From: Candidatus Cloacimonadota bacterium
GTDB taxonomy: Bacteria; Cloacimonadota; Cloacimonadia; JGIOTU-2
Reading direction: 5' to 3'
Length of the DNA stretch: 6,887 nucleotides
Assembly: GCA_021160355.1 (NCBI GenBank)
Contig: JAGHCS010000056.1
Coordinates: forward strand, 1 to 6,887
How positions within the stretch are numbered: position 1 is the first letter of the stretch; each line of letters starts with the position of its first letter. The position numbers and the translations under genes were made by a program. Shown here in pieces: positions 1 to 5,296 of the stretch. Under the pieces are notes generated by a model. The model was given only the letters and a program-made list of their open reading frames with translations, made no database searches and was not told where the DNA came from.

Positions 1-849
1 AAGCAGCGGGATGGCAATCCAGAGAATCGTCAGCGGATTCTTAAAAATGATCTCACCTTTGAAGGAAAAAAGTAAGATCAAAGTTATTAGCAGGGCAATG
101 ATAGAAACCGTACCGAGATGAGGTAGGAATTTTTCTTCGAAATATGCTGTCCCTTTGTGAGCAATGATCCATTTTCTAGAAAAATAGCCAGCAACAAGCG
201 GTAGTGCAACGTAGATGAGAACCGACAAAATGATAGTTTGCCAGGGAATCGGCATATTATTTTCCCCAAGTAAGAAACCACCGAGAGGGGCATAAAGCAG
301 CAACATTGTTAAGGAATTGATAGCGACCATTACAAGTGTGTGCCCCATATTACCTTTACTCAGCCAACTCCACACCAAAACCATTGCAGTACAGGGTGCT
401 ATTCCCAATAAAATCGCACCGGAAATATAGCTTCGATACAGCTCCACTTCCTGCCCTGTTTTCACAATTTCCGTTCCTCGTATCAATCCCATCTTGAAAA
501 ACAAAGTAAGGAAAAACGTAGCGATGAAAAACATTGTGAACGGTTTTATCATCCAATTGATGACGAGGGTAAGAATTACGGGTTTGGGTGTTTTCCCCGC
601 TTTAATAACTTCGCCAAAATCTATTTTCACCATAATCGGATACATCATAAAGAACAGGCAGATCGCAATTGGAATTGAGATTTGATAAAAAGAAAAGCCG
701 TCCAGAGTTATGGCAACTTGCGGAGCAACTTTACCCAGCACGATTCCCGCCACGATGCAGAGAAAAACCCACAAAGTGAGATATTTCTCAAAAATATTCA
801 TCCCGCGTACTTTTACTTTCTTCTCGGTAACTTCACAAAATTGACTCAA
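1..849 (-). CDS. acr3: ACR3-family arsenite efflux transporter, C-terminus beyond the left edge
   Basis: Inner-membrane carrier that exports arsenite, normally driven by the proton gradient. One reading frame stays open from 849 to base 1 (283 codons) with no stop, so the last part of the usual 350-390 residues is outside the window. The first helix carries EKYLTLWVFLCIVAGIVLGK (residues 21-40). The family signature GIAPCTAMVLVWS lies at 149-161; its Cys153 corresponds to the cysteine known to be essential in ACR3 proteins. Further hydrophobic helices follow (about 171-195, 204-223, 247-263). The start chosen is TTG at 849-847: it has an AGGGAGG site four bases upstream and shares TTGA with the arsC stop. 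A later in-frame ATG at 801-799 (16 codons on) begins MNIFEKYL but has a poor ribosome site. Placement directly after arsC matches the usual reduce-then-export pairing. Family call is very secure; the exact start is fairly secure. Confidence 0.95.
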   Translation of the reverse strand, partial: MSQFCEVTEKKVKVRGMNIFEKYLTLWVFLCIVAGIVLGKVAPQVAITLDGFSFYQISIPIAICLFFMMYPIMVKIDFGEVIKAGKTPKPVILTLVINWMIKPFTMFFIATFFLTLFFKMGLIRGTEIVKTGQEVELYRSYISGAILLGIAPCTAMVLVWSWLSKGNMGHTLVMVAINSLTMLLLYAPLGGFLLGENNMPIPWQTIILSVLIYVALPLVAGYFSRKWIIAHKGTAYFEEKFLPHLGTVSIIALLITLILLFSFKGEIIFKNPLTILWIAIPLL

Positions 850-1250
850 TCTTCCTCCCTGAAATTTTTAGAAAATTCAGTTATTTTTTCTTTGATCTCA
901 TCACGCACTTTTCTGAATATTTCCATAGATTTTCCATGCGGATCATCAAAGCCGATGTGAAGTCTATGCGCTACCTTTCCTGTAAAAACCGGACAGCTTT
1001 CTTTGGCTCCGTCACAAACCGTGATCACAAAATCGAATTCTTCATTCAGATATTGTTGAACAGCTTCCGGTTTATGAGTGGAAAGGTCAATTCCAAATTC
1101 TTTCATAACTTCGATTGCAAAAGGTTGCACGATTTCACCTGGTTCTGTACCCGCAGAATAAACTTCAAATTCAGGATATTGTTTTAGAAACCCTTCAGCC
1201 ATCTGACTTCGACAGGAATTTCCGGTGCATAAAAACAATATTTTTTTCAC
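846..1250 (-). CDS. arsC: Arsenate reductase, thioredoxin-coupled low-molecular-weight phosphatase type
   Basis: Cytoplasmic enzyme that reduces arsenate to arsenite. The protein is 134 residues, typical of the family. The phosphatase P-loop CTGNSCRS starts at Cys8 (CX5R, Arg14). The family's second and third redox cysteines appear as VCDGAKESCP (Cys79 and Cys86); in the Staphylococcus aureus type these pass the disulfide to thioredoxin. FDDPHG at 101-106 holds the candidate catalytic aspartate (Asp103). The start is GTG at 1250-1248, three bases after the stop of the small Cys-rich gene; its own ribosome site is weak, so re-initiation from that gene is plausible. The TGA stop overlaps the TTG start of acr3. 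The three-cysteine layout argues for a thioredoxin-coupled enzyme rather than a glutaredoxin-type ArsC or a plain tyrosine phosphatase, and nearby genes encode thioredoxin-fold proteins that could be its reductant. Confidence 0.95.
   Translation of the reverse strand: MKKILFLCTGNSCRSQMAEGFLKQYPEFEVYSAGTEPGEIVQPFAIEVMKEFGIDLSTHKPEAVQQYLNEEFDFVITVCDGAKESCPVFTGKVAHRLHIGFDDPHGKSMEIFRKVRDEIKEKITEFSKNFREED
854..860 (-). promoter_or_regulatory. Ribosome binding site supporting the TTG start of acr3
   Basis: The minus strand reads AGGGAGG followed by AAGA and then TTG at 849. This near-consensus Shine-Dalgarno site lies inside the last codons of arsC. It is the main reason for choosing TTG over the downstream ATG at 801, and it fits translational coupling through the TTGA stop/start overlap. 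Confidence 0.7.
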
Positions 1251-1253
1251 TTT

Positions 1254-1409
1254 TTATACACTCTTGTTCTTCTTATGGAATTCTTCCCAACAGTTTTTGC
1301 ATAAAGGAACATTCCGCATGCTGCAACACCCTTGAATTTGAATGTTTCGAATTTCATCTTTACCGGTCATTTTTCCGCAACCTTCACATTTTATTTCTTT
1401 CTGTTCCAT
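1254..1409 (-). CDS. Small Cys-rich zinc-ribbon-like protein, 51 aa, function unknown
   Basis: A short frame between the second CAKC protein and arsC. It starts at ATG 1409-1407, five bases after AGAGGTG, and ends in TAA at 1256-1254, three bases before the arsC GTG. The 51 residues contain CEGC (Cys8, Cys11), an adjacent pair CC (28-29) and CKNC (Cys37, Cys40), followed by a Lys-rich tail. Two CXXC knuckles about 25 residues apart resemble a zinc ribbon or rubredoxin-like knuckle; the CC pair could add a metal or arsenite thiol ligand. I do not recognise a named family. Support for a real gene comes from the ribosome site, the paired cysteine spacing and the tight fit ahead of arsC. It may help translate arsC by coupling. 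Function is inference only. Confidence 0.7.
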   Translation of the reverse strand: MEQKEIKCEGCGKMTGKDEIRNIQIQGCCSMRNVPLCKNCWEEFHKKNKSV

Positions 1410-1492
1410 TTTGCACCTCTAAACAATTTTAATTTTATCTCTATTTTTGATGATCTTATATTTTGCCGTAGAGATTGTCTCCTGAATCATCT
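1410..1492 (-). other. 83-nt spacer, the longest gap in the operon, possible weak hairpin
   Basis: This is the only gap over 40 nt between genes. On the minus strand it begins with GATGAT, which can pair with ATCATC about 28 nt later, enclosing a small GAGA-CAA-TCTC stem. No U-tract follows, so it is not a standard intrinsic terminator. It is AT-rich toward the next gene. It could hold an internal promoter, an mRNA processing site or nothing; I see no clear -35/-10 pair and no start codon after the AGGAG it contains. Confidence 0.3.
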
Positions 1493-1726
1493 TTAAAGCT
1501 GTTTTGAGATGTAATCTCTTATCTTTTCTGGGGCAAGCACTTTCCCGACTGATACAACTTTATCATCAATTACCAAAGCAGGGGTCATCATCACTCCATA
1601 GTTCATGATTTCATTTAGATCTGTTACTTTTTGCACTTCGGCATCCAAACCTTCAATTGCTTTCAAAGCGCTGGCTTCCAGTTTTTTGCATTTTGCACAA
1701 CCTGTGCCTAAGATTTTAATAATCAT
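1493..1726 (-). CDS. Small thioredoxin-fold redox-active disulfide protein (CAKC), copy 2
   Basis: A 77-residue cytoplasmic protein of the short thioredoxin/glutaredoxin-like family often called redox-active disulfide protein 2. The active site GTGCAKC has Cys10 and Cys13 directly after the first beta strand. MMTPALVID (46-54) supplies the cis-proline (Pro49) that faces the active site in thioredoxin folds. There is no signal peptide. It starts at ATG 1726 with AGAAGGTG five bases upstream, only two bases after the BFD gene stop. It is about 65% identical by eye to the 4259-4492 gene. Probable role: passing thiol electrons to CcdA or to ArsC (inference). Proteins of this family commonly sit beside DUF318 permeases and ArsR-type genes. 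The next gene is separated by the operon's longest gap. Confidence 0.88.
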   Translation of the reverse strand: MIIKILGTGCAKCKKLEASALKAIEGLDAEVQKVTDLNEIMNYGVMMTPALVIDDKVVSVGKVLAPEKIRDYISKQL

Positions 1727-1728
1727 TT

Positions 1729-2016
1729 TTACACCTTCTTATATGAATTACAACAGCATTTAACTTGTTGCTTGCTGTTGTTCGTTTTTTTACCAAAACT
1801 ATTTATCAAATCCATGATATCCCGGTGGCAACAAACACCTTTGGGATTTAGTTCTTTACATCGAGAACCGGTTCCGGCCCGCGTTATTCTTTGCACATCC
1901 GCCAAAGAAGATACGCCACTTTCTAGCGCTGCCACGATTTCTTTTTTACTGACATTTTGGCAATAGCAAATAATTTCATCTTCTGATTCTTTTTCCCGAT
2001 TGATTTTATGATTCAT
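1729..2016 (-). CDS. BFD-like [2Fe-2S]-binding domain protein with a CCC tail
   Basis: A 95-residue soluble protein. It matches the bacterioferritin-associated ferredoxin (BFD) domain, which is also found at the N-terminus of some CopZ copper chaperones and in NAD(P)H nitrite reductases. CYC (Cys17, Cys19) is followed about 34 residues later by a second cysteine group, SRCKELNPKGVCC (Cys53, Cys62, Cys63), with the family's helical sequence VSKKEIVAALESG between. These would hold a [2Fe-2S] cluster. After the domain comes a polar linker and KCCC (87-89), an unusual triple cysteine that could bind arsenite or another soft metal (inference). A charged leader of about 14 residues precedes the first CxC. 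Start ATG 2016 is preceded by AAGGAG eight bases away, 20 nt after ccdA. Likely an electron-transfer or metal-transfer partner in the operon; substrate unknown. Confidence 0.85.
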   Translation of the reverse strand: MNHKINREKESEDEIICYCQNVSKKEIVAALESGVSSLADVQRITRAGTGSRCKELNPKGVCCHRDIMDLINSFGKKTNNSKQQVKCCCNSYKKV

Positions 2017-2036
2017 AACCTTAGCTCCTTATTTTA

Positions 2037-2735
2037 TTATGCACTCCAAATTAAATATATGCCACCTAAGATCACTAATACTCCGCATATTTTTTTAACA
2101 ATTACAGCACCTTTCGATTTTTCATTCCATTTCAGATATTTCTGAACTACTTCGGTAAATGTTCCGGCTAGAACGATAATCGAGCAGTGACCCATTCCAT
2201 ATAACAGAACTAACAGAGCAGCCAACAGAAACTGTGTTGAAGCTACTCGAAAAGCCACTGTCAATACCGGCATCATATAAGCAAATGTACATGGACCAAG
2301 AGCTATTCCAAACACTAGACCTAAAATTAGGGCTGCTAGTAAGCCTTTCTTTTTATAGCCGTGTTGTCCGATATTTCCAGAAAAGGGCATGGGAATTACA
2401 TCCAGTAGATGCAATCCCACCAAAAAGAAAATGATTGCTACAAGGTAATTTCCAAATTTCCCCACATCACCCAACATACGTCCTAAGGATGCTGTGATAA
2501 TACCAACCAGTCCAATGGTGATGAGAATGCCGACAGAAAATAAAAGAGAAATAGTGAAAGCTCGTTTAGTGGATATCTTTCCTTGTTCATTCACAAAACC
2601 GACGATAAGCGGAATGCTTGCCAGATGGCAGGGACTGAGTAAAATACTCAGTACTCCCCAGACAAAAGAAGCGCCCAGTGAGATGAGCAAGGAACCCTCT
2701 ATTGCATGTGTGGCCCATATAAAAATCGACTCCAT
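2037..2735 (-). CDS. ccdA: CcdA/DsbD-type thiol-disulfide transmembrane electron transporter
   Basis: Inner-membrane protein of 232 residues that moves reducing equivalents from a cytoplasmic thioredoxin to an extracytoplasmic thiol protein. About six hydrophobic segments are visible (roughly 17-35, 59-83, 97-115, 132-152, 168-190, 212-230). The two redox cysteines lie in matching contexts, LSPCHLASIPLIVGF (Cys36) and LGPCTFAYMMPVL (Cys149), the hallmark of the family's inverted halves. An additional GHC (His183-Cys184) is present. Its ATG at 2735 overlaps the stop of the anchored thioredoxin gene in TAATG, so the two are very probably translated together and act as a pair, as CcdA and ResA/TlpA partners do in cytochrome c maturation. 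No cytochrome c genes are in the window, so a role in an arsenic- or sulfur-related relay is more likely here (inference). Confidence 0.92.
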   Translation of the reverse strand: MESIFIWATHAIEGSLLISLGASFVWGVLSILLSPCHLASIPLIVGFVNEQGKISTKRAFTISLLFSVGILITIGLVGIITASLGRMLGDVGKFGNYLVAIIFFLVGLHLLDVIPMPFSGNIGQHGYKKKGLLAALILGLVFGIALGPCTFAYMMPVLTVAFRVASTQFLLAALLVLLYGMGHCSIIVLAGTFTEVVQKYLKWNEKSKGAVIVKKICGVLVILGGIYLIWSA

Positions 2736-3820
2736 TATAGTTTAACTCCTGTTTCTTTTAGTTTTTTGATAATATCTTCTTTGGCAAGATACCCTTCATG
2801 CCGCCAGTATTGTTCGCCGTTTTGATCGAAAAATATCTGGGTTGGAATAACGCGTACTTTATATTTGCTCGCCAAATCTCGATAATCGGCGATCTGCAGA
2901 AGTATGACATTGGCTTTCCCTTCCAATTCCTTTTTCAATTCATCAAAAATGGGCATCATCATCTGGCAGGGAATACAGGAATCTGATCCCAAATCCAACA
3001 CGGTGGGAAGTCCGTTTTGAAGTGCATCGTTGAGAGGATTTTCCGGTTTGGAAGCTATCTGTTGGGCAATCCAATCTTCATTAAGAACAACATCAGCATC
3101 ATTTCTGATATCATCGATGTAATTCTCAAATTTCTCATTTTGTTTTTGTTGTTTCAGATAATTTCGGATATTATTTTTTATTTCATCAAAAGATGCACCC
3201 TTCATCTGATCTTGATTTTCCTGATAAAATGCTTCAAGTTCCGTTTCTGAGATTTCGATGTTTTTTCCCATTTCATCAATCAGCTTCTGGATTCCGCTAT
3301 CTTGCTGAGACGGGCTTGGTTTTTCGGATTTTATATAACCCTTCTCGATTGCTTTTTGAACCAGGATTTCCTTGATGATCAGCTGTTCAAGATAAAGATC
3401 TTTGTCGTTTTTGAACATATCTTGATACTGGGGAGAAAGTTTCTTATACTCTTCTTGCAGTTCCGATTCCGTTATCTCTACACCTTCCACTATTGCAATC
3501 ACATCACCTGCTGCTTTTTTATCTTTGGATTGTACAGTGTTTTTGGTTTCTGCTTGAATGTTTTGTTTGATTTTTTTCGGTTCTTCTTTAACGGTTTCTG
3601 TCTGTTCTTCAGAATCTATTCCCGTTTCGCTATCTTCTTCCTTTTCAGATAAGATCGGTTCTTTGACAACTTTCTGCGGATCGGTTGTAGATTCCAGAAC
3701 TGAACTTTCTGTGTCTGTCGATTCTTTAATGTTATTCTCAGGTTGGTTTTTGAGGACTATGACTGCAGCCACGATAGTGATCAACGCTAATATGATCAAG
3801 ATTTTGGATAAATTTTTCAT
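2735..3820 (-). CDS. Membrane-anchored SurA-N-like / thioredoxin (CIPC) fusion protein
   Basis: A 361-residue protein predicted to face the periplasm. Residues 5-23 form one hydrophobic anchor. Residues 25-105 are a low-complexity acidic Ser/Thr/Glu/Lys linker. Residues 106-245 resemble the SurA N-terminal chaperone region: GDVIAIVEGVEITESELQEEY begins the typical 'VNG..I...' motif, then helices YLEQLIIKEILVQKAIEKGY and SETELEAFYQ with a long Lys/Gln/Asn-rich helix. Residues 255-361 are a thioredoxin domain with Cys282-Ile-Pro-Cys285 and the cis-proline at 326 (VIPTQIFF). The start chosen is ATG 3820, seven bases after AGGAGA; an in-frame TTG at 3844 is rejected because it would lie upstream of that site. 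Likely receives electrons from CcdA, whose gene overlaps its stop. The client is unknown; the SurA-like part may hold substrates or dimerise. Combination of the domains is unusual. Confidence 0.88.
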   Translation of the reverse strand: MKNLSKILIILALITIVAAVIVLKNQPENNIKESTDTESSVLESTTDPQKVVKEPILSEKEEDSETGIDSEEQTETVKEEPKKIKQNIQAETKNTVQSKDKKAAGDVIAIVEGVEITESELQEEYKKLSPQYQDMFKNDKDLYLEQLIIKEILVQKAIEKGYIKSEKPSPSQQDSGIQKLIDEMGKNIEISETELEAFYQENQDQMKGASFDEIKNNIRNYLKQQKQNEKFENYIDDIRNDADVVLNEDWIAQQIASKPENPLNDALQNGLPTVLDLGSDSCIPCQMMMPIFDELKKELEGKANVILLQIADYRDLASKYKVRVIPTQIFFDQNGEQYWRHEGYLAKEDIIKKLKETGVKL

Positions 3821-3827
3821 GAAATAA

Positions 3828-3833
3828 TCTCCT
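3828..3833 (-). promoter_or_regulatory. Ribosome binding site deciding the start of the anchored thioredoxin
   Basis: The minus strand reads AGGAGA, seven bases before ATG 3820. It supports this start over the in-frame TTG at 3844, and lies just after the TGA at 3840-3838 that closes the shifted DGC-protein frame. Confidence 0.7.
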
Positions 3834-3837
3834 GTTA

Positions 3838-3987
3838 TCAACAATAGCCGTCTGGTGATGTTGTAGTTGTATTAATTTTCATTTTTTTTAATTCTTTCTT
3901 CAAAATTGCAAAAGCAGTTTCGATCGTACTGTCATTCACTTCAGTGTTGCCTTTGGTAAATCCCATTTCAGTTAAAACTAAGGAAAA
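3838..3987 (-). pseudogene. Displaced C-terminal part of the DGC-domain protein (-1 frame)
   Basis: After CGT TTT at the run of four A's (plus strand 3984-3987), re-reading one base gives TCC TTA GTT and then an open frame to TGA 3840-3838. The translation runs RFSLVLTEMGFTKGNTEV and NDSTIETAFAILKKELKK, ending in a tail with GYC. This fits the family's usual 'V.LTE.G..K' segment and its final helix. In the restored frame the gene would be 136 residues and end 17 nt before the next start, which matches the spacing elsewhere in the operon. One extra T in the minus-strand T run would join both parts. The break is therefore a real or artefactual single-base deletion, or less likely a programmed -1 shift; I saw no convincing downstream structure. 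Confidence 0.75.
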
Positions 3988-4247
3988 CGGCTGATGCCGC
4001 GATTTTCGAAATTTTTAGCAGCATATCGCATCGAGCAGCAATCGATAGTTATATTAAGTTCTGCATCTCTGGCAGAAGCGGTGAAGCCGGAAATATCTGC
4101 CTCAACACCAGCCAGGCAACTCATTTTGCCATAACCTTCTTTCACTAATTTTCTGGCTGTTCTATCTGAAAGTGCACCAACATCTGCTCCGCCTGAGCAA
4201 GGGTAAATCAATCTTACTCTTTCATTTCCACAACAACATTCAGCCAT
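3978..4247 (-). CDS. Cys-rich DGC-domain (putative zinc-binding) protein, cut short by a frameshift
   Basis: The first frame gives 89 residues. It begins MAECCCGNE, then LIYPCSGGADVGALSDRTAR and KMSCLAGVEADISG (Cys17, Cys44), which match the DGC / putative zinc-binding family of about 110-140 residues. The family's 'DGC' triplet appears as DCC (69-71), and the cysteine usually found a few residues later is replaced (SMRYAAK). The frame stops at TAG 3980-3978, far short of the family length, but the missing C-terminal part continues in the -1 frame (see 3838-3987). Start ATG 4247 has AGGAGGG five bases upstream and lies 11 nt after the CAKC protein gene. No signal peptide. Genes of this family often sit in redox and arsenic clusters, but their activity is not established. 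As read, the product may be truncated and non-functional, or the frameshift may be a sequencing error or be bypassed. Confidence 0.8.
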   Translation of the reverse strand: MAECCCGNERVRLIYPCSGGADVGALSDRTARKLVKEGYGKMSCLAGVEADISGFTASARDAELNITIDCCSMRYAAKNFENRGISRFP

Positions 4248-4258
4248 TTTGTACCCTC

Positions 4259-4492
4259 CTATTTGTTTATCATCTCTGCTATTTGTTCTGCCGACAAAAC
4301 TTTGCCAACTGTAACTACTTTTTCGTCGATTACTAAAGCCGGTGTCATCATCACACCGTAATCCATAATATCGTTGATTTCGGTTACTTTTTCTACTGTT
4401 GCATCAGAACCTGTTTTTTCAATCGCTTTTACTACCGCTCGTTCTTGTTGACTGCACTTAGCGCATCCAGTTCCTAGTACTTTAATAATCAT
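4259..4492 (-). CDS. Small thioredoxin-fold redox-active disulfide protein (CAKC), copy 1
   Basis: A 77-residue cytoplasmic thioredoxin-fold protein, paralogous to the 1493-1726 gene (about 65% identical by eye, with two extra residues near position 28 and a shorter end). GTGCAKC gives Cys10 and Cys13; YGVMMTPALVID gives the cis-proline Pro51. Start ATG 4492 has GAAAGGTG five bases upstream. It lies 36 nt after the TSUP gene and 11 nt before the DGC gene. Differences from copy 2 are concentrated in helix 1, right after the active site (SQQERAVV versus KKLEASAL), which suggests different partners (inference). Likely donates electrons to CcdA, ArsC or the neighbouring permease system. Confidence 0.88.
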   Translation of the reverse strand: MIIKVLGTGCAKCSQQERAVVKAIEKTGSDATVEKVTEINDIMDYGVMMTPALVIDEKVVTVGKVLSAEQIAEMINK

Positions 4493-4528
4493 TGTTTCAC
4501 CTTTCCATATTTGGCATATTGCCCTGTA

Positions 4529-5278
4529 TTACAAATTTTGAACTACCAAAATAGCTGCAACGAATAATAGAACCGTTCCGAAAACGATTTTTATATTCTT
4601 TGATTTTAACTTTGTTGCCATCACCCGTGAACCTGATTGACTTCCCAGTAAAACAGCTACTACGCAAAGAAGCCAAATTGACCATCTCGGTTGTGCAGCA
4701 GTTACAATGTGTGAAAAGAAACTGGATAAGCCGGAAAAAGTAACAACAAAGGCAGATGTCGCAGCGGCTGCTTTAGCTTCTAACCCAGCAATGTAAAGCA
4801 ACGGTACCACAAAACTTCCACCACCTCTTCCCAACAATCCCGCAAAGAAACCTAAAATCGATCCACCGGAAACTCCTAACACAGTTCTTTCTCTGGGATT
4901 CATCTCTCCTTTTTTAGGTTTCCAACCACTCAGCATCAAGATGGCAGCAATCGCTGTAAAGGTCGCAAAGATAAAAATCATTGGTCTCGTTGGTAAATTG
5001 ATATTGAGCCACGCACCCAGAGGTGCAAGCAATACCATCGCAATTCCGAAGGGAATAGCTACTTTGAAATCAATCATTTTCTTTAATCCATAGGTTATGG
5101 AAGCTGAAGAGCTGTTCACAACATTTAGCAACATTCCCAAAGGTATGGCTTGGGTTTTAAAATCCATTCCCATCCAATACAAAATAGGAATATAAAGCTG
5201 TGAACCTCCCATTCCTAACATGGAAAAGAGAAATGAGATTACGAAAAATAAAACCGGTGTTATGAATATTAATTCCAT
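4529..5278 (-). CDS. TauE/SafE (TSUP) family membrane permease
   Basis: A 249-residue inner-membrane protein with about seven or eight hydrophobic segments. The two repeats of the family are visible: FSMLGMGGSQLYIPIL (18-33) and AGLLGRGGGSFVVPLL (146-161), each a short helix with a Gly-rich turn. TSUP proteins export or import sulfur anions such as sulfite, sulfoacetate or thiosulfate, so the adjacent rhodanese suggests a sulfur substrate here (inference; family members are often mis-assigned). The start chosen is ATG 5278, with GGGAG five bases upstream; an in-frame TTG at 5290 would overlap that ribosome site and is rejected. It follows the rhodanese by 18 nt. The C-terminal half is more conserved than the loop at 119-132. 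Exact substrate unknown. Confidence 0.9.
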   Translation of the reverse strand: MELIFITPVLFFVISFLFSMLGMGGSQLYIPILYWMGMDFKTQAIPLGMLLNVVNSSSASITYGLKKMIDFKVAIPFGIAMVLLAPLGAWLNINLPTRPMIFIFATFTAIAAILMLSGWKPKKGEMNPRERTVLGVSGGSILGFFAGLLGRGGGSFVVPLLYIAGLEAKAAAATSAFVVTFSGLSSFFSHIVTAAQPRWSIWLLCVVAVLLGSQSGSRVMATKLKSKNIKIVFGTVLLFVAAILVVQNL

Positions 5279-5283
5279 ACTAT

Positions 5284-5288
5284 CTCCC
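5284..5288 (-). promoter_or_regulatory. Ribosome binding site deciding the TSUP start
   Basis: GGGAG on the minus strand, five bases before ATG 5278. It sits within the codons that an upstream TTG start at 5290 would add, so the ATG is the better start and the protein is 249 rather than 253 residues. Confidence 0.65.
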
Positions 5289-5296
5289 AATTATAT

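Noticed and set aside
356..685. Short frames on both strands within the left end
   Set aside because: They overlap the continuous ACR3 frame, which has clear family motifs over its whole length.
1115..1432. 105-codon open frame on the plus strand across arsC and the small Cys-rich gene
   Set aside because: It is antisense to two better supported genes and has no recognisable domain.
1450..1492. Rho-independent terminator in the 83-nt gap
   Set aside because: The candidate stem is short, with a large loop and no U-tract after it on the minus strand.
3302..3652. 116-codon Phe-rich open frame on the plus strand
   Set aside because: Its Phe/Leu/Cys-rich sequence is the antisense of the Glu/Lys-rich linker and SurA-like region of the anchored thioredoxin gene.
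2735..3844. Longer start (TTG 3844) for the anchored thioredoxin
   Set aside because: It would place the AGGAGA ribosome site inside the coding region and put extra polar residues before the anchor; ATG 3820 fits better.
3978..3987. Programmed -1 frameshift to make a full DGC protein
   Set aside because: A slip on TTT is possible, but the site is not a classical slippery heptamer, and no convincing pseudoknot or hairpin follows; an indel or sequencing error is simpler.
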